From contig NZ_CP016172.1 of the NCBI RefSeq assembly GCF_001676725.1, forward strand, positions 1,984,001-2,048,000: a DNA stretch of 64,000 bases, in the 5' to 3' direction. Below, in pieces: positions 29,010 to 40,351 of the stretch. A model generated the notes under the pieces. That model was not told the DNA's origin. It did not search any database and saw only the letters and a list, made by a program, of their open reading frames with translations. The position numbers were made by a program, and so were the translations under genes. This stretch comes from Bordetella flabilis (GTDB taxonomy: Bacteria > Pseudomonadota > Gammaproteobacteria > Burkholderiales > Burkholderiaceae_B). Each line of letters starts with the position of its first letter. The first letter of the stretch is position 1.

Positions 29010-31725
29010 GAATAAAACCCTATTGCTGGTTGACGGTTCTAGCTATTTGTACCGCGCCTATCATGCCATGCCTGACCTGCGAAACGCGCAAGGCGAGCCC
29101 ACGGGGGCCCTGTATGGCGTGGTCAATATGCTGCGCAAGCTGAAGCAGGACTATGACGCGGAGTATGCGGCCTGCATTTTCGATGCCCGTGGCAAAACCT
29201 TCCGTGACGACCTGTATCCCGAATACAAATCGCACCGGCCACCGATGCCCGAAGACCTGGCCGCGCAGATCGAGCCCATACATAGCGTGGTGCGGGCGCT
29301 CGGATGGCCGATCTTCGCCGTCGAAGGCGTGGAAGCGGACGACATCATCGGCACCTTGGCGCGCATCGCGACCGAACATGGTCTGAAGACCATCGTTTCG
29401 ACCGGCGACAAGGACCTGGCCCAGTTGGTCAACGAGCACGTCACGCTGGTCAACACCATGTCCGGCGAGACGCTGGACCCGCAAGGGGTGGTCAAGAAGT
29501 TCGGCGTACCGCCCGAACGCATCGTGGACTATCTGATGCTGATCGGCGACGCGGTCGACAATGTCCCGGGCGTGGACAAGGTCGGACCGAAGACCGCCGT
29601 CAAATGGTTGACGGAGTTCGGCTCCATCGACAAGCTGATCGAGGGGGCCGAGACCATCAAGGGCGTGGCGGGCAGCAATCTGCGCACGGCCATCCCGAAC
29701 TTCGACTTGACCCGCAAGCTGCTGTCCGTGCGTTGCGACTGCGATCTCACGGGCTTGTTGTCCGGGCCGGAACAACTGGTGGCGGAGGAAGAGGACAAGG
29801 AGGCCCTGCTCGCACTTTACGAGCGATACGGGTTCCGCAGCTGGTTGCGCGAGGCCAGCGGGGAAAGCGAACGGGTCCCGACCGGTGACTCGCGGATCGC
29901 GCCCGAACGTCCCGCCGCGCCGGAGCAGACGGACTACCAGGTCATCACCGATTGGGCGGCCTTCGACAGCTGGATCGAAAAGCTGCGCGCCGCGCCGCTG
30001 GCCGCCTTCGACACGGAGACCACGTCGCTGGACGAGATGCAGGCGCGCCTGGTGGGCATGTCGTTCGCGGTCGAGCCCGGCGTGGCCTGCTATATCCCGG
30101 TCGCGCATCGCGGTCCCGAGGCCGGCGAACAATTGCCGAAGGACGAGGTGCTGCGCCGTTTGCGGCCGTGGCTGGAAGACCCGGCCGCCCCCAAGCTGCT
30201 GCATAACGCCAAGTACGACGCGCATGTGCTGGCCAACGAAGGCATACGACTGGCCGGCGTCGCCGAAGACACCATGCTGCAGGCCTATGTGCTGGAATCG
30301 CATCGCACCGTCAGCCTCGCCGACCTGGCGCAACGCTGGCTGGGCCGCAGCGGCATTACCTACGAGCAGTTGTGCGGCAAGGGCGCCAACCAGATCTGCT
30401 TCGATGAAGTCGCGGTCGAACGCGCGGGCCAGTATGCCGCCGAGGATGCGGATTTCACCCTGCAGATGCACCAGGTGTTACGTCCGCGTGTGGCGGCGCA
30501 GGCCGGACTGGATTTCGTATACAAGCTGGAATTGCAGGTATCGGAGGTCCTGACGGGGATCGAACGTACCGGCGTGCGCGTCGACGCCGAGGAACTCGCG
30601 CGCCAGAGCCACGCGCTGGGCCAGGAAATGATGTCGCTGGAGCAGCGCGCCTACGAACTCGCCGGGCAGCCGTTCAACCTGAATTCGCCCAAGCAGCTGG
30701 GCGAAATCCTGTTCACCCGCATGCAGCTGCCGGTGGTACGCAAGACGGCGAGCGGCGTGCCCTCCACCGACGAGGAAGTGCTGAGCAAGCTGGCGCAGGA
30801 CTACCCCCTGCCGCAGGTGCTGCTGGAATACCGCGGCCTGTCCAAGCTGAAGTCCACCTATACGGACAAGCTGCCGCGCATGATCAATCCGGCCACGGGC
30901 CGCGTGCACACGCACTACGCACAGGCCGCCGTCATCACCGGCCGCCTGGCATCGTCCGAACCCAACCTGCAGAACATCCCGGTGCGCACACCGGCCGGGC
31001 GGCGCGTGCGGGAAGCCTTCATCGCCGAGCGGGGCGTGTTGATGTCGGCGGATTATTCCCAGATCGAATTGCGCATCATGGCGCACGTCTCGGATGACGC
31101 CAACCTGCAGCACGCCTTCGCGACGGGGGCGGACATCCATCGGGCCACCGCCGCGGAAGTGTTCGGCGTGGCGCTGGACGCCGTGGCGGCCGAGCAGCGC
31201 CGCGCGGCCAAGGCGATCAACTTCGGGCTGATCTACGGCATGGGCGTGTTCGGCCTGGCGTCGAACCTCGGCATCACGCGCGACGCGGCGCAGGCCTACA
31301 TCGACCGCTATTTCGCCCGATATCCCGGCGTGGCGCAGTACATGGAGTCGACCCGCGTGCTGGCGCGCGAACAGGGCTATGTGGAAACCGTCTTCGGCCG
31401 CCGGCTGTGGTTGCCGGAGATCCGCGGCGGTTCGGGCCCGCGCCGGCAGGCCGCCGAGCGCGCTGCCATCAACGCGCCCATGCAGGGCACCGCCGCCGAT
31501 CTCATCAAAATGGCCATGGTCGCCGTGCAGCGCTGGATAGAGCAGGAAAAGCTGCTGACGCGCATGACCATGCAGGTGCACGACGAACTGGTGCTCGAAG
31601 TGCCGGATCCGGAGATCGAGCACGTGCGCGAGCATCTTCCCCGGTTGATGTGCGGCGTCGCGCAATTGCGGGTGCCGCTGGTGGCCGAAGTCGGCGTGGG
31701 CAAGAACTGGGAACAGGCGCACTAG
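29008..31725 (+). CDS. polA: DNA polymerase I
   Basis: 905 residues with all three domains. The 5'-3' exonuclease begins MNKTLLLVDGSSYLYRAYHA; the 3'-5' proofreading domain is active-looking, with DTETT (D335 region), LLHNAKYDAH and YAAEDADF carrying the metal-binding acids; the polymerase has motif A SADYSQIELR (D682), motif B RRAAKAINFGLIYG and motif C VHDE (D859). Pol I fills gaps and removes RNA primers. ATG 29008 is set by the conserved N-terminus; no clear ribosome-binding site precedes it and its ATG overlaps the divergent LOG gene's longest start. Confidence 0.97.
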   Translation: MNKTLLLVDGSSYLYRAYHAMPDLRNAQGEPTGALYGVVNMLRKLKQDYDAEYAACIFDARGKTFRDDLYPEYKSHRPPMPEDLAAQIEPIHSVVRALGWPIFAVEGVEADDIIGTLARIATEHGLKTIVSTGDKDLAQLVNEHVTLVNTMSGETLDPQGVVKKFGVPPERIVDYLMLIGDAVDNVPGVDKVGPKTAVKWLTEFGSIDKLIEGAETIKGVAGSNLRTAIPNFDLTRKLLSVRCDCDLTGLLSGPEQLVAEEEDKEALLALYERYGFRSWLREASGESERVPTGDSRIAPERPAAPEQTDYQVITDWAAFDSWIEKLRAAPLAAFDTETTSLDEMQARLVGMSFAVEPGVACYIPVAHRGPEAGEQLPKDEVLRRLRPWLEDPAAPKLLHNAKYDAHVLANEGIRLAGVAEDTMLQAYVLESHRTVSLADLAQRWLGRSGITYEQLCGKGANQICFDEVAVERAGQYAAEDADFTLQMHQVLRPRVAAQAGLDFVYKLELQVSEVLTGIERTGVRVDAEELARQSHALGQEMMSLEQRAYELAGQPFNLNSPKQLGEILFTRMQLPVVRKTASGVPSTDEEVLSKLAQDYPLPQVLLEYRGLSKLKSTYTDKLPRMINPATGRVHTHYAQAAVITGRLASSEPNLQNIPVRTPAGRRVREAFIAERGVLMSADYSQIELRIMAHVSDDANLQHAFATGADIHRATAAEVFGVALDAVAAEQRRAAKAINFGLIYGMGVFGLASNLGITRDAAQAYIDRYFARYPGVAQYMESTRVLAREQGYVETVFGRRLWLPEIRGGSGPRRQAAERAAINAPMQGTAADLIKMAMVAVQRWIEQEKLLTRMTMQVHDELVLEVPDPEIEHVREHLPRLMCGVAQLRVPLVAEVGVGKNWEQAH

Positions 31726-31873
31726 CGCGGGACGGGGCGCAGCCTGCCATGCCCGGGCCTGGCGGCCAGCACCGGGTAAGCCAATGCGCGGCATAATCGT
31801 GAGGTTGGCGTCGGGAAGGACGCCGCCCGCGCCGCCCCATCCGGGCGCCCAACCTTAGCCAGAGGACATCGCC

Positions 31874-32665
31874 ATGAATTTTTCAGCCGCCGCAGGGACT
31901 CCCCAAAGCACGACCATCCAGACCAGCCCGCAGGGCTTGACGCACGGATTGATCGATCTCCCGGTCAAGGACGGCACGATTTCCGCCTACTACGCCGCGC
32001 CGGAAGGAAAGAATCATCTCCCCATCGTGGCGGTCGTCCAGGAAATCTTCGGCATCCATGAACATATCCAGGATGTCTGCCGCCGCCTGGCGAAGGAAGG
32101 CTATTTCGCCATCGCCGTGAATCTGTACGAGCGTCAGGGCGATGCGTCGACCTACACCGATATTCCGAAGCTGGTCGCGGAGATCGTGGCCAAGGTCCCG
32201 GACGAGCAGGTGATGTCCGACCTGGACGCCAGTGTGGCGTGGGCCGCGCAGCACGGCGGCGACGACAGCCGCGTGGGCGTGACGGGGTTCTGCTGGGGCG
32301 GCCGGATCACCTGGATGTACACGGCCCATAGCGACAAGGTCAAGGCCGGCGTCGCCTGGTACGGCAAGCTCACCGCGGGGCACGGTCCGCTTATCAAGCG
32401 CAATGCCGTCGACGTGACGCAGGAATTGCATGGACCTGTCCTGGGCCTGTACGGGGCGCAGGACAACAGCATTCCGCTCGCCGACGTCGAAACCATGAAG
32501 CAGCGCCTGGCCAAGGGCAATGCGCACGCCCAGGCATCGGACATCGTGGTCTACCCCGATTCCGGCCATGCCTTCTTTGCCGACTATCGGCCCAGCTACA
32601 ACGAAAAAGACGCCCGCGACGGCTGGCAGAAAATGACTGCCTGGTTCGCGAAGTACCTGAAGTAA
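31874..32665 (+). CDS. Dienelactone hydrolase family protein
   Basis: 263 residues of the alpha/beta-hydrolase DLH family. The nucleophile is the cysteine in GFCWGG, the acid is likely the aspartate in GLYGAQDNSIP, and the histidine lies in DSGHAFFAD: the Cys-Asp-His triad of dienelactone hydrolases. The N-terminal 25 residues precede the DLH start and show no clear signal peptide. Classical members open dienelactones in chlorocatechol breakdown, but no aromatic-degradation operon surrounds this gene, so the substrate is uncertain. It stands alone between polA and a convergent transporter gene. Confidence 0.85.
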   Translation: MNFSAAAGTPQSTTIQTSPQGLTHGLIDLPVKDGTISAYYAAPEGKNHLPIVAVVQEIFGIHEHIQDVCRRLAKEGYFAIAVNLYERQGDASTYTDIPKLVAEIVAKVPDEQVMSDLDASVAWAAQHGGDDSRVGVTGFCWGGRITWMYTAHSDKVKAGVAWYGKLTAGHGPLIKRNAVDVTQELHGPVLGLYGAQDNSIPLADVETMKQRLAKGNAHAQASDIVVYPDSGHAFFADYRPSYNEKDARDGWQKMTAWFAKYLK

Positions 32666-32689
32666 TTCCCGCGTGGTCCCGGCTGCCGG

Positions 32690-34351
32690 TCAGTTCGTCG
32701 ATTCGCGCAGCCGGCTGGGCAGCAGTTCGCCTTCCTTGGCCAGCACCGGGTACGCCGCCGCGCCGACCAGATAGGAATTGACCGCCTTGACGTCGCGCAG
32801 GATGTCCAGGTACAGCTGCCCGACCTCGGCCGCATCGACTTTCCCGGACTTTATTTTCTCGAGATGCGTTTCCGCCGCCTGGCTTTCCAGGGCGCGGAAG
32901 CGCTCTTTTTCGCTGGCCAGGGCGCGCGCCTGGCGCAGGTCCGCGTTGACGAACAGCGCCGCCGTGCGGCGTTCGTTCTCGAGCAGGTGGCCCAGCGATT
33001 CGTCCAATTGCGCGTGCTGGTCTGGCGCCAATGACCACCCATGCTTGCGCAGGCGCGACGCGTGCGACAACAGGCCGCTGTGCACCGTATCGGCGGCGTG
33101 GCCGATATTGCTGGCGAAGGCGAGGATTTCCTCCATGCGCTGGATGTCGCTGCTGGTCATGTTCTCGCGGTCCAGGGTGGCCAGGTACAGCGTGATCGCG
33201 GTTTCCAGCTTGTCGATGGCGCTGTCCAGTTGCCGGGCCTGCGGCATCCGGTGCCGGTTGTCGCGCTTGTAGCCTGCCCGGGCCAGCACCAGCAGCGTCT
33301 GCAGCATGTCGGCCATGCGCAGGGCCTCGCGCGATGCGTTGCCCAGGGCCACGGCGGGCACGTCGTGCGCGGCCTCGTCGAGGTACTGAGGACGCGATGG
33401 GTCGTCCGGGTCCACGCGCTTCGGCAGCCAGCGGGTAAGCAGGGCGGCGTATGGCGCCAGCAAGGGCAGGAAGACCACGGCCACGATGGCATTGAACAGG
33501 GTGTGGAAGTTGGCGACGGCGCGCGCCGGATCGTCGGACAAGGCGGTCATCCACGGCTGCATCCAGGGCAGCAGGGCCAGCCCCACCAGCACGCCGACGA
33601 CGCGCGTCAGGAGGTTGCCCAGGGGCAGCCGCCGCGCAGCGGGATCATCGCCCGTGACGCCTTCGATCATCGGATTGATGGCGGTACCGAGGTTGGCGCC
33701 GAGGACCATGGCGTAGGCGGCTTCCGGAGCGACCAGTTGGTGCGTCGCCATCGACATGATCAGGACTACCATCGCGACGCTGGAGTGGGCTGCCCAGGTC
33801 AGGGCCGCCGCCACCAGCAGCGCGGCAAAGGGCTGCGTGGCCAGCGCCTGCAATACGATCCGCAGCAGTGGCGCATTCTGGAACGGCACGAACAGGCCCA
33901 CCAGCGAATGCAGGGATATCAGCAACAGGCCCAGGCCGATGAAGACGCGGCCCAGGTCGCGCGTGCGCCCGGGGGGATAGCGGCGGAACATCCACACGCC
34001 GAACAGGATCAGGATGGGGGCGAGCGCCGTCAGGTCGAAGGACAGCAACTGGACGATCAGCGTCGTGCCGACATTGGCGCCCAGCATGGCCGAGAGCGCC
34101 GGCACCAGCGCCACGACCCCGCCGGCCGCGAAGCCGGTGATCATCAGGCCGGTGGCAGTACTGCTTTGCAGGGCGGCCGTAATGCCCAGGCCGGCGGCGA
34201 AGGCCCGCAGGCGGGTGCCCAGCGCGCGGCCCAGTACCGCGCCCAGCGCCGCCCCGAAGGCCCGCTGCACGCCGGTCTGCACCATATGGACGCCCCAGAG
34301 CAACAGGGCGACATAACCGGCGAAGTCGAGCAGGGTCAGGATTCCAGACAT
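32690..34351 (-). CDS. Na/Pi cotransporter family protein with PhoU-like C-terminus
   Basis: 553 residues. The N-terminal 310 or so hold the inverted-repeat Na/Pi cotransporter domain: [18 protein letters not shown] and [14 protein letters not shown] are the QSS and GxNxGT motifs of the family, spread over about eight hydrophobic segments. The C-terminal 200 residues are helical and PhoU-like. Such proteins take up phosphate, or in some bacteria control inner-membrane lipid-related processes. It diverges from sdaA; the 215-bp gap between them contains a palindromic operator-like site. Confidence 0.87.
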   Translation of the reverse strand: MSGILTLLDFAGYVALLLWGVHMVQTGVQRAFGAALGAVLGRALGTRLRAFAAGLGITAALQSSTATGLMITGFAAGGVVALVPALSAMLGANVGTTLIVQLLSFDLTALAPILILFGVWMFRRYPPGRTRDLGRVFIGLGLLLISLHSLVGLFVPFQNAPLLRIVLQALATQPFAALLVAAALTWAAHSSVAMVVLIMSMATHQLVAPEAAYAMVLGANLGTAINPMIEGVTGDDPAARRLPLGNLLTRVVGVLVGLALLPWMQPWMTALSDDPARAVANFHTLFNAIVAVVFLPLLAPYAALLTRWLPKRVDPDDPSRPQYLDEAAHDVPAVALGNASREALRMADMLQTLLVLARAGYKRDNRHRMPQARQLDSAIDKLETAITLYLATLDRENMTSSDIQRMEEILAFASNIGHAADTVHSGLLSHASRLRKHGWSLAPDQHAQLDESLGHLLENERRTAALFVNADLRQARALASEKERFRALESQAAETHLEKIKSGKVDAAEVGQLYLDILRDVKAVNSYLVGAAAYPVLAKEGELLPSRLRESTN

Positions 34352-34441
34352 GCTTGGGTCAGGGCGGATCGGGCGCGAAAGGGCGGAAACAAGGAATAGG
34401 CTCCATCATCTCACGAGTCCGTCCCCATGGGGCACGGGCGT

Positions 34442-34455
34442 TGAAAACGTTCTCA
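34442..34455. promoter_or_regulatory. LacI-type operator-like palindrome
   Basis: TGAAAACGTTCTCA is a 14-bp palindrome with a central CG and one mismatched pair, the shape of LacI/GalR-family operators. It sits in the divergent gap between the Na/Pi transporter and sdaA. No LacI-family gene is in the window. Confidence 0.3.
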
Positions 34456-34566
34456 TCATTGACGATGGCCGTGGGTTTCCATGCAGGCCGGCACCCCCGG
34501 ACGCGAGCTATCATGGGGCCTGCCGCGACGCCGGGTCGTCGGCGAAAAGAGCATGACGGAGCCATC

Positions 34567-35958
<1,392 letters not shown>

Positions 35959-36003
35959 GCCCGTGCCTCTGCCGCGGCAGCAGCCGCCGCGGCTGCGCGT
36001 ACC

Positions 36004-36110
36004 GCGGCAGGCGTACCGCGGCAGGCTTACCGTGGCAGGCTTACCGTGGCAGGCTTACAGCGGCAGGCTTACAGCGGCAGGCTTACAGCGGCAGGCTTAC
36101 AGCGGCAGGC
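36004..36110. repeat. 14-bp minisatellite at the htpX 3' end
   Basis: Seven full 14-bp units of GCGGCAGGCTTACA/C and an eighth partial one, with single-base variants at fixed positions. The htpX stop codon lies in the seventh unit (36097-36099, TAA on the minus strand), so the array begins inside the last codons of htpX and extends into the gap towards sdaA. Each unit carries another TAA in the same local context. Confidence 0.93.
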
Positions 36111-36975
36111 GCTGCAGCGCGGCGATACGCGTCTGGAGCGGCGGGTGGGTGGCGAACAGGGCGCTGATGGCGCCGCCCCCATTGATGCCCGATGCCTGGA
36201 AGGACTTCGGCAGGTCACTGGCCTCCAGGCCGCCCAGGCGCGCCAGCGCGCGGATCATGGGCTCGCGCGAGCTGAGCAACTGCGCCGAACCGGCATCCGC
36301 GCGGAATTCGCGCTGGCGCGAGAACCAGGCCACGATGACGGTCGCGACAATGCCGAACAGGATCTCACAGACGATCACGGTCACGAAGTAGCCCGGGCCC
36401 ATGCCGCGTTCGCTGCGGAAGATGGCCTTGTCCAGGAAGTAGCCCACCACCCGTGCCAGGAAGACCACGAAGGTATTGACCACGCCCTGGATCAGCGTCA
36501 GCGTCACCATGTCGCCGTTGGCGATGTGCGCCACTTCGTGTCCCAGCACGGCGGTCACTTCTTCCTCGGTCATGCTGTCCAGCAGGCCGGTGCTCACGGC
36601 CACCAGCGAGTCGTTCTTGAAGGCGCCCGTGGCGAAGGCGTTCGGCGCGCCGTCGTAGATGGCGACTTCCGGTCGGCCGATGCCGGCGCGATCGGCCAGT
36701 TGGTGCACCGTGTCCAGCAGCCAGGCCTCGCGCTGGTTGCGCGGCGCGTTGGGGTCGATGACCTGGGCGCCCGTGCTCCACTTGGCCATGGGCTTGCTCA
36801 TGAACAGCGAGATGATGGCTCCGGCAAAGCCGACCACCACGGAAAATACCAGCAACTGGGTGACGTTCAGACCGTTCATGGTCAGGTAGCGGTCGATCCC
36901 CAGAATGCGTAGCGTGGCCGACAGCACGAGCATGACGGCCAGGTTGGTCAGTACGAACAGAACGATGCGTTTCAT
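36097..36975 (-). CDS. htpX: Membrane zinc metalloprotease HtpX
   Basis: 292 residues of the M48B family. Two N-terminal transmembrane helices ([16 protein letters not shown] and [19 protein letters not shown]) precede the catalytic HEVAH motif and a later pair of hydrophobic segments; the third zinc ligand is in the FRADAGSA helix. HtpX degrades misfolded inner-membrane proteins alongside FtsH. The start MKRIVLFVL at 36975 is standard; a long upstream extension is rejected. The last codons, LPL then stop, are part of a 14-bp tandem repeat. Confidence 0.95.
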   Translation of the reverse strand: MKRIVLFVLTNLAVMLVLSATLRILGIDRYLTMNGLNVTQLLVFSVVVGFAGAIISLFMSKPMAKWSTGAQVIDPNAPRNQREAWLLDTVHQLADRAGIGRPEVAIYDGAPNAFATGAFKNDSLVAVSTGLLDSMTEEEVTAVLGHEVAHIANGDMVTLTLIQGVVNTFVVFLARVVGYFLDKAIFRSERGMGPGYFVTVIVCEILFGIVATVIVAWFSRQREFRADAGSAQLLSSREPMIRALARLGGLEASDLPKSFQASGINGGGAISALFATHPPLQTRIAALQRLPL

Positions 36976-37155
36976 GTTTCTTATGGTCCCAAGTGCGAGC
37001 AATGTAGCTTTGACGGCCAGCCTGCGTTCAGGTTCCGCAGCGTAAGCGGCAAGAGGCGGAACGGGCCGCGCGGGCGCCGGCCGAAGGCGGGCGCCGCCGC
37101 GACAGCAGAGTATAGTAACGTTTCCTACGAACTCCCTCGCTTCCGTTTCATCGTC

Positions 37156-38037
37156 ATGCAGGCTCTCTGGATGTTGTTGGCGTCCATCATGTTCGCCATC
37201 ATGGGTTCCTGCGTGAAGCTGGCGACCGAACACAACGCCTCGCTGTCGCAGGTGGTCCTGTTCCGCGGTCTTCCCTCCGTCGTCCTGCTGCTGCTCTGGG
37301 CCCGCGCCGCCCGCCAGTCCGTCATCCCCACCGTTTGGAAGCTGCACCTGTGGCGCAACCTGTCCGGCGTGACCTCCATGTGGCTGGGGTTTTTCGCGCT
37401 GGCGCACCTGCCCCTGGCCACGGCGACCAGCCTGACGTATACCTCTCCCTTGTTCATCGCCGCCTGGATGCTGGGGTGGGGCGGGGCGCAGCGCGATCTG
37501 GTGCGCATCCTGTCGGTGGCGCTGGGGTTTCTGGGCGTGATCGCGGTCCTCCGTCCGAGCATCGGCGAGGACCAATGGCTGGCGGCCCTGCTGGGCTTGG
37601 GTTCGGGCGGCGCGGCGGCGGTCGCGATGATGCAGATACGCGAACTAGGCCGTATCGGCGAGCCGGAATGGCGGACGGTCCTGTTCTTCTCCGCCGCCGT
37701 TTGCCTGAGCAGCGTGGCGGGGCTCTGGACGGAAGGCTGGGGCCGCGCCGATGCCACCGGCTACGCCGCGCTTACCGGGATCGGGTTGGCCGGGCTGTTC
37801 GGCCAGTTGGCCATGACGCGCGCCTTTGGCCTGGGGTCGGCGCTGTTGACGGCGGCGTTGCAGTACACCACCATCATTTTCGCGGCCCTGATGGGTACGG
37901 TCTTCTGGCAGGACCACCTGGACGACCTGGCCTGGCTGGGCATGGGCTTGATCATCGTCGCCGGGCTGTTGTCCATCTGGCGAACCATGCGCGAACGCGT
38001 CACCGTGCCGCCGCGCAATAGGGAGAAACAGGCATGA
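37156..38037 (+). CDS. DMT superfamily (EamA) transporter
   Basis: 293 residues with about ten hydrophobic helices in two EamA repeats; the second starts near [17 protein letters not shown]. The FRGLPSV and [10 protein letters not shown] segments are typical of the RhaT/EamA group, which exports metabolites and amino acids. The substrate is unknown. A TATAGT -10-like element is at 37111-37116 in the gap shared with the divergent htpX. Its stop overlaps the start of the sulfurtransferase gene by four bases, which suggests coupled expression. Confidence 0.88.
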   Translation: MQALWMLLASIMFAIMGSCVKLATEHNASLSQVVLFRGLPSVVLLLLWARAARQSVIPTVWKLHLWRNLSGVTSMWLGFFALAHLPLATATSLTYTSPLFIAAWMLGWGGAQRDLVRILSVALGFLGVIAVLRPSIGEDQWLAALLGLGSGGAAAVAMMQIRELGRIGEPEWRTVLFFSAAVCLSSVAGLWTEGWGRADATGYAALTGIGLAGLFGQLAMTRAFGLGSALLTAALQYTTIIFAALMGTVFWQDHLDDLAWLGMGLIIVAGLLSIWRTMRERVTVPPRNREKQA

Positions 38038-38885
38038 CCTTGATGACTTTGATGGCCGCCTCGGAACTGGCGGGCCGGCTGGAGGACGCCGATGTGCGCG
38101 TTTTCGACGTACGGCACGATCTGCAGGATTTCGCCGCGGGCCGCCGCCAGTTCGAAGCCTCGCACATCGCCGGTGCGCGGTTTCTCGACAACGAGACGGA
38201 GATGGCCGGGCCGCGCACCGGCGCCAACGGGCGCCATCCCCTGCCGGATCGTGGCGCGCTGGCGGCACTGATGGCCGCGCACGGCGTGGGACCGCAGACG
38301 CTGGTCGTCGCCTACGACGCCAGCGGCGGGCAGTACGCGGCGCGCCTGTGGTGGCTGCTGCGCTGGATCGGCCATGACCGGGTGGCGGTGCTCGACGGAG
38401 GCTGGCAAGCCTGGACGGCGGCCGGCCTGCCGGTCGACAGCGGACCCTCGCCGGCGGTCCGGCCCGGCGCGCATGGGGCGCCGGGCGCGCCACTGGTCCA
38501 GGCGGTCGATGCCGACGCCGTGCTGGCCAACCTGCGCAGCAAGTCCTTCACCGTGGTGGATGCGCGCGCCGCCGCTCGCTATCGCGGCGAGGTCGAGCCC
38601 ATCGACCCCGAAGCGGGGCGTATTCCGGATGCGTTGAACCGGCCGTATACCGACAACCTGGAACCCGATGGGCGCTTCAAGTCGCCGGCCCAATTGCGCG
38701 AGGAGTTCGTGGCCGTGCTGGGCGACAGGGCGCCCGAGACCATCGTGCACCAGTGCGGGTCCGGCATCACGGCCGCCGCCAATCTTTTCGCGATGGAGGT
38801 CGCGGGGCTGGGCGGTTCGCGCCTGTATCCGGGGTCCTGGAGCGAATGGATCAGCGACCCGTCACGGCCGCGGGCCAAGGGCTGA
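38034..38885 (+). CDS. 3-mercaptopyruvate sulfurtransferase-like (two rhodanese domains)
   Basis: 283 residues in two rhodanese domains. The N-terminal one is inactive-looking; the C-terminal domain carries the catalytic cysteine in HQCGSGITA, the CGSGxT loop characteristic of mercaptopyruvate sulfurtransferases rather than thiosulfate ones. VAYDASGGQYAARLWWLLRW in the first domain is also family-typical. It transfers sulfane sulfur in cysteine catabolism. The gene overlaps the upstream DMT transporter stop. Confidence 0.88.
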   Translation: MTLMTLMAASELAGRLEDADVRVFDVRHDLQDFAAGRRQFEASHIAGARFLDNETEMAGPRTGANGRHPLPDRGALAALMAAHGVGPQTLVVAYDASGGQYAARLWWLLRWIGHDRVAVLDGGWQAWTAAGLPVDSGPSPAVRPGAHGAPGAPLVQAVDADAVLANLRSKSFTVVDARAAARYRGEVEPIDPEAGRIPDALNRPYTDNLEPDGRFKSPAQLREEFVAVLGDRAPETIVHQCGSGITAAANLFAMEVAGLGGSRLYPGSWSEWISDPSRPRAKG

Positions 38886-39029
38886 TACCAGGCGCCACGG
38901 CTGCGGCATGGCGCAGCGGACACGGCCGGTGCGAGGCTCGTGCCGCTGAAGTCGGGTGCGGGGGCTCCCGCGTGTAGCGGGGGGCAAGGCCAGCGCCGCC
39001 TGCGCGGGCTGGCCAGGTCCATCAGTCCA

Positions 39030-40187
39030 TCAGGGATGGGGATCGGTTTCCGCCATGATGCGGCGATACCATTCGTGGAAGTGCTGCATGCCGTCTTCCA
39101 TTGGCGACTGGTACGGTCCGGCTTCCGACACGCCGCGCTCCATGAGCGCCTTGCGGCCCGCGTCCATGCGTTCGGCGATTTCGTCATCCTCTTTCGCCGT
39201 TTCCATGTAGGCGGCGCGCTGCGCCTCGACGAATTCGCGCTCGAAGGCGACGATCTCCTCGGGATAGTAGAACTCCACCACATTCAAGGTGTCCTGCGGA
39301 CCGCGCGGATGCAGCGTGGACAGCACCAGCACGTGCGGGTAGACCTCGATCATGTGGGTGGGGAAATACGTCGCCCATATCGCCCCGAAGTCGGGCGTTT
39401 CGCCCTGGCGGAATTCCAGCACGCGGTCATGCCAGGCGCGATAGACGTCGGAGCCGGGATGGGCGAGCGCCTGATGCACCCCCACGCGCTGCACACTATG
39501 CCAGGCGCCGAATTCCCAGGTCAGGTCGTCGCAGGTGACGAAACGGCCCAGGCCCGGATGGAAGGGGCCGACGTGATAGTCCTCAAGGTAGACCTCGATG
39601 AAGGTTTTCCAGTTGTAGTTGCACTGGTGGACTTCGACGTGGTCCAGCACGTACTCGTCGAAGGAGAACTCCGGCCTTGCGAACAGCGTGGCCAGATCCT
39701 GGGCCGGATCGCGCGGCCCTTCGAACAAGAGGCCATGGCAATCGCGCAGGCGGAAGCGGTCCAGGTTCATGCAGGGCGTGCTGTCGAACTGCGGCGCGCC
39801 CAGCAGTTCGCCGCGCGCGCTGTAGGTCCATCGGTGCAACGGGCAAACGATATTGCCACCGGTCGACTTCAGGCTGCCGACGGTGTTGGACTTGCCGGCC
39901 ACATCGCCCGTGACCCCGCCCAGCATCAAGGCCTGGCGGTGCCTGCAGACATTGGAGACGAGTTCGATGCCCTGAGGCGTATGCACCAGGGCGCGACCGC
40001 CTTTTTCCTGGACGAGCGTACGCCAGTCCCCGGCCTCGGGCACCATCTTCTGGTGGCCGACATATAGCGAGGACTGTTTGAAAATGAGTTCTTGCTCGCG
40101 CTTTAAGCGGGCTTCGTCAAAGTAGGCACTGACGGGCAGCTGGGTGCGAGCTGGCACAAATTGCGCCATCCGACCGACGTCGGTCAT
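39030..40187 (-). CDS. Rieske aromatic ring-hydroxylating oxygenase, alpha subunit
   Basis: 385 residues. The Rieske [2Fe-2S] ligands are CRH (in SNVCRHRQAL) and CPLH (in GNIVCPLHRWTY); the mononuclear iron histidines are in EDYHVGPFHPGL. The layout matches single-component-type alpha subunits of the carnitine/choline monooxygenase and aromatic dioxygenase group. Such enzymes need a reductase, and none is adjacent, so it must borrow electrons from a partner elsewhere. Substrate unknown. A terminator upstream (40206-40238) separates it from the Bug gene, so it has its own promoter. Confidence 0.85.
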   Translation of the reverse strand: MTDVGRMAQFVPARTQLPVSAYFDEARLKREQELIFKQSSLYVGHQKMVPEAGDWRTLVQEKGGRALVHTPQGIELVSNVCRHRQALMLGGVTGDVAGKSNTVGSLKSTGGNIVCPLHRWTYSARGELLGAPQFDSTPCMNLDRFRLRDCHGLLFEGPRDPAQDLATLFARPEFSFDEYVLDHVEVHQCNYNWKTFIEVYLEDYHVGPFHPGLGRFVTCDDLTWEFGAWHSVQRVGVHQALAHPGSDVYRAWHDRVLEFRQGETPDFGAIWATYFPTHMIEVYPHVLVLSTLHPRGPQDTLNVVEFYYPEEIVAFEREFVEAQRAAYMETAKEDDEIAERMDAGRKALMERGVSEAGPYQSPMEDGMQHFHEWYRRIMAETDPHP

Positions 40188-40205
40188 GATTCCCTCCGCT
40201 CGGAT

Positions 40206-40238
40206 AAAAAAGCCAGGACGGCACGAATCCGTTCTGGC
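40206..40238 (-). terminator. Rho-independent terminator of the Bug gene
   Basis: On the minus strand GCCAGAACGG pairs with CCGTCCTGGC (one G-T pair) around a 7-base loop and is followed by six T. It is about 110 bp beyond the Bug gene stop and just before the start of the oxygenase gene. Confidence 0.85.
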
Positions 40239-40351
40239 GCGAAGAAAAATCGGGCTGGCCGATCAACCCATGCATTGTACCCCAGTCCCTACATGCGTGC
40301 CCGTGCACCGCTCCGGAACGACCGGGGCCATGCACGGCACGCGTCCAGCCG

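Noticed and set aside
36004..36110. CRISPR-like array
   Set aside because: 14-bp head-to-tail units with no unique spacers.
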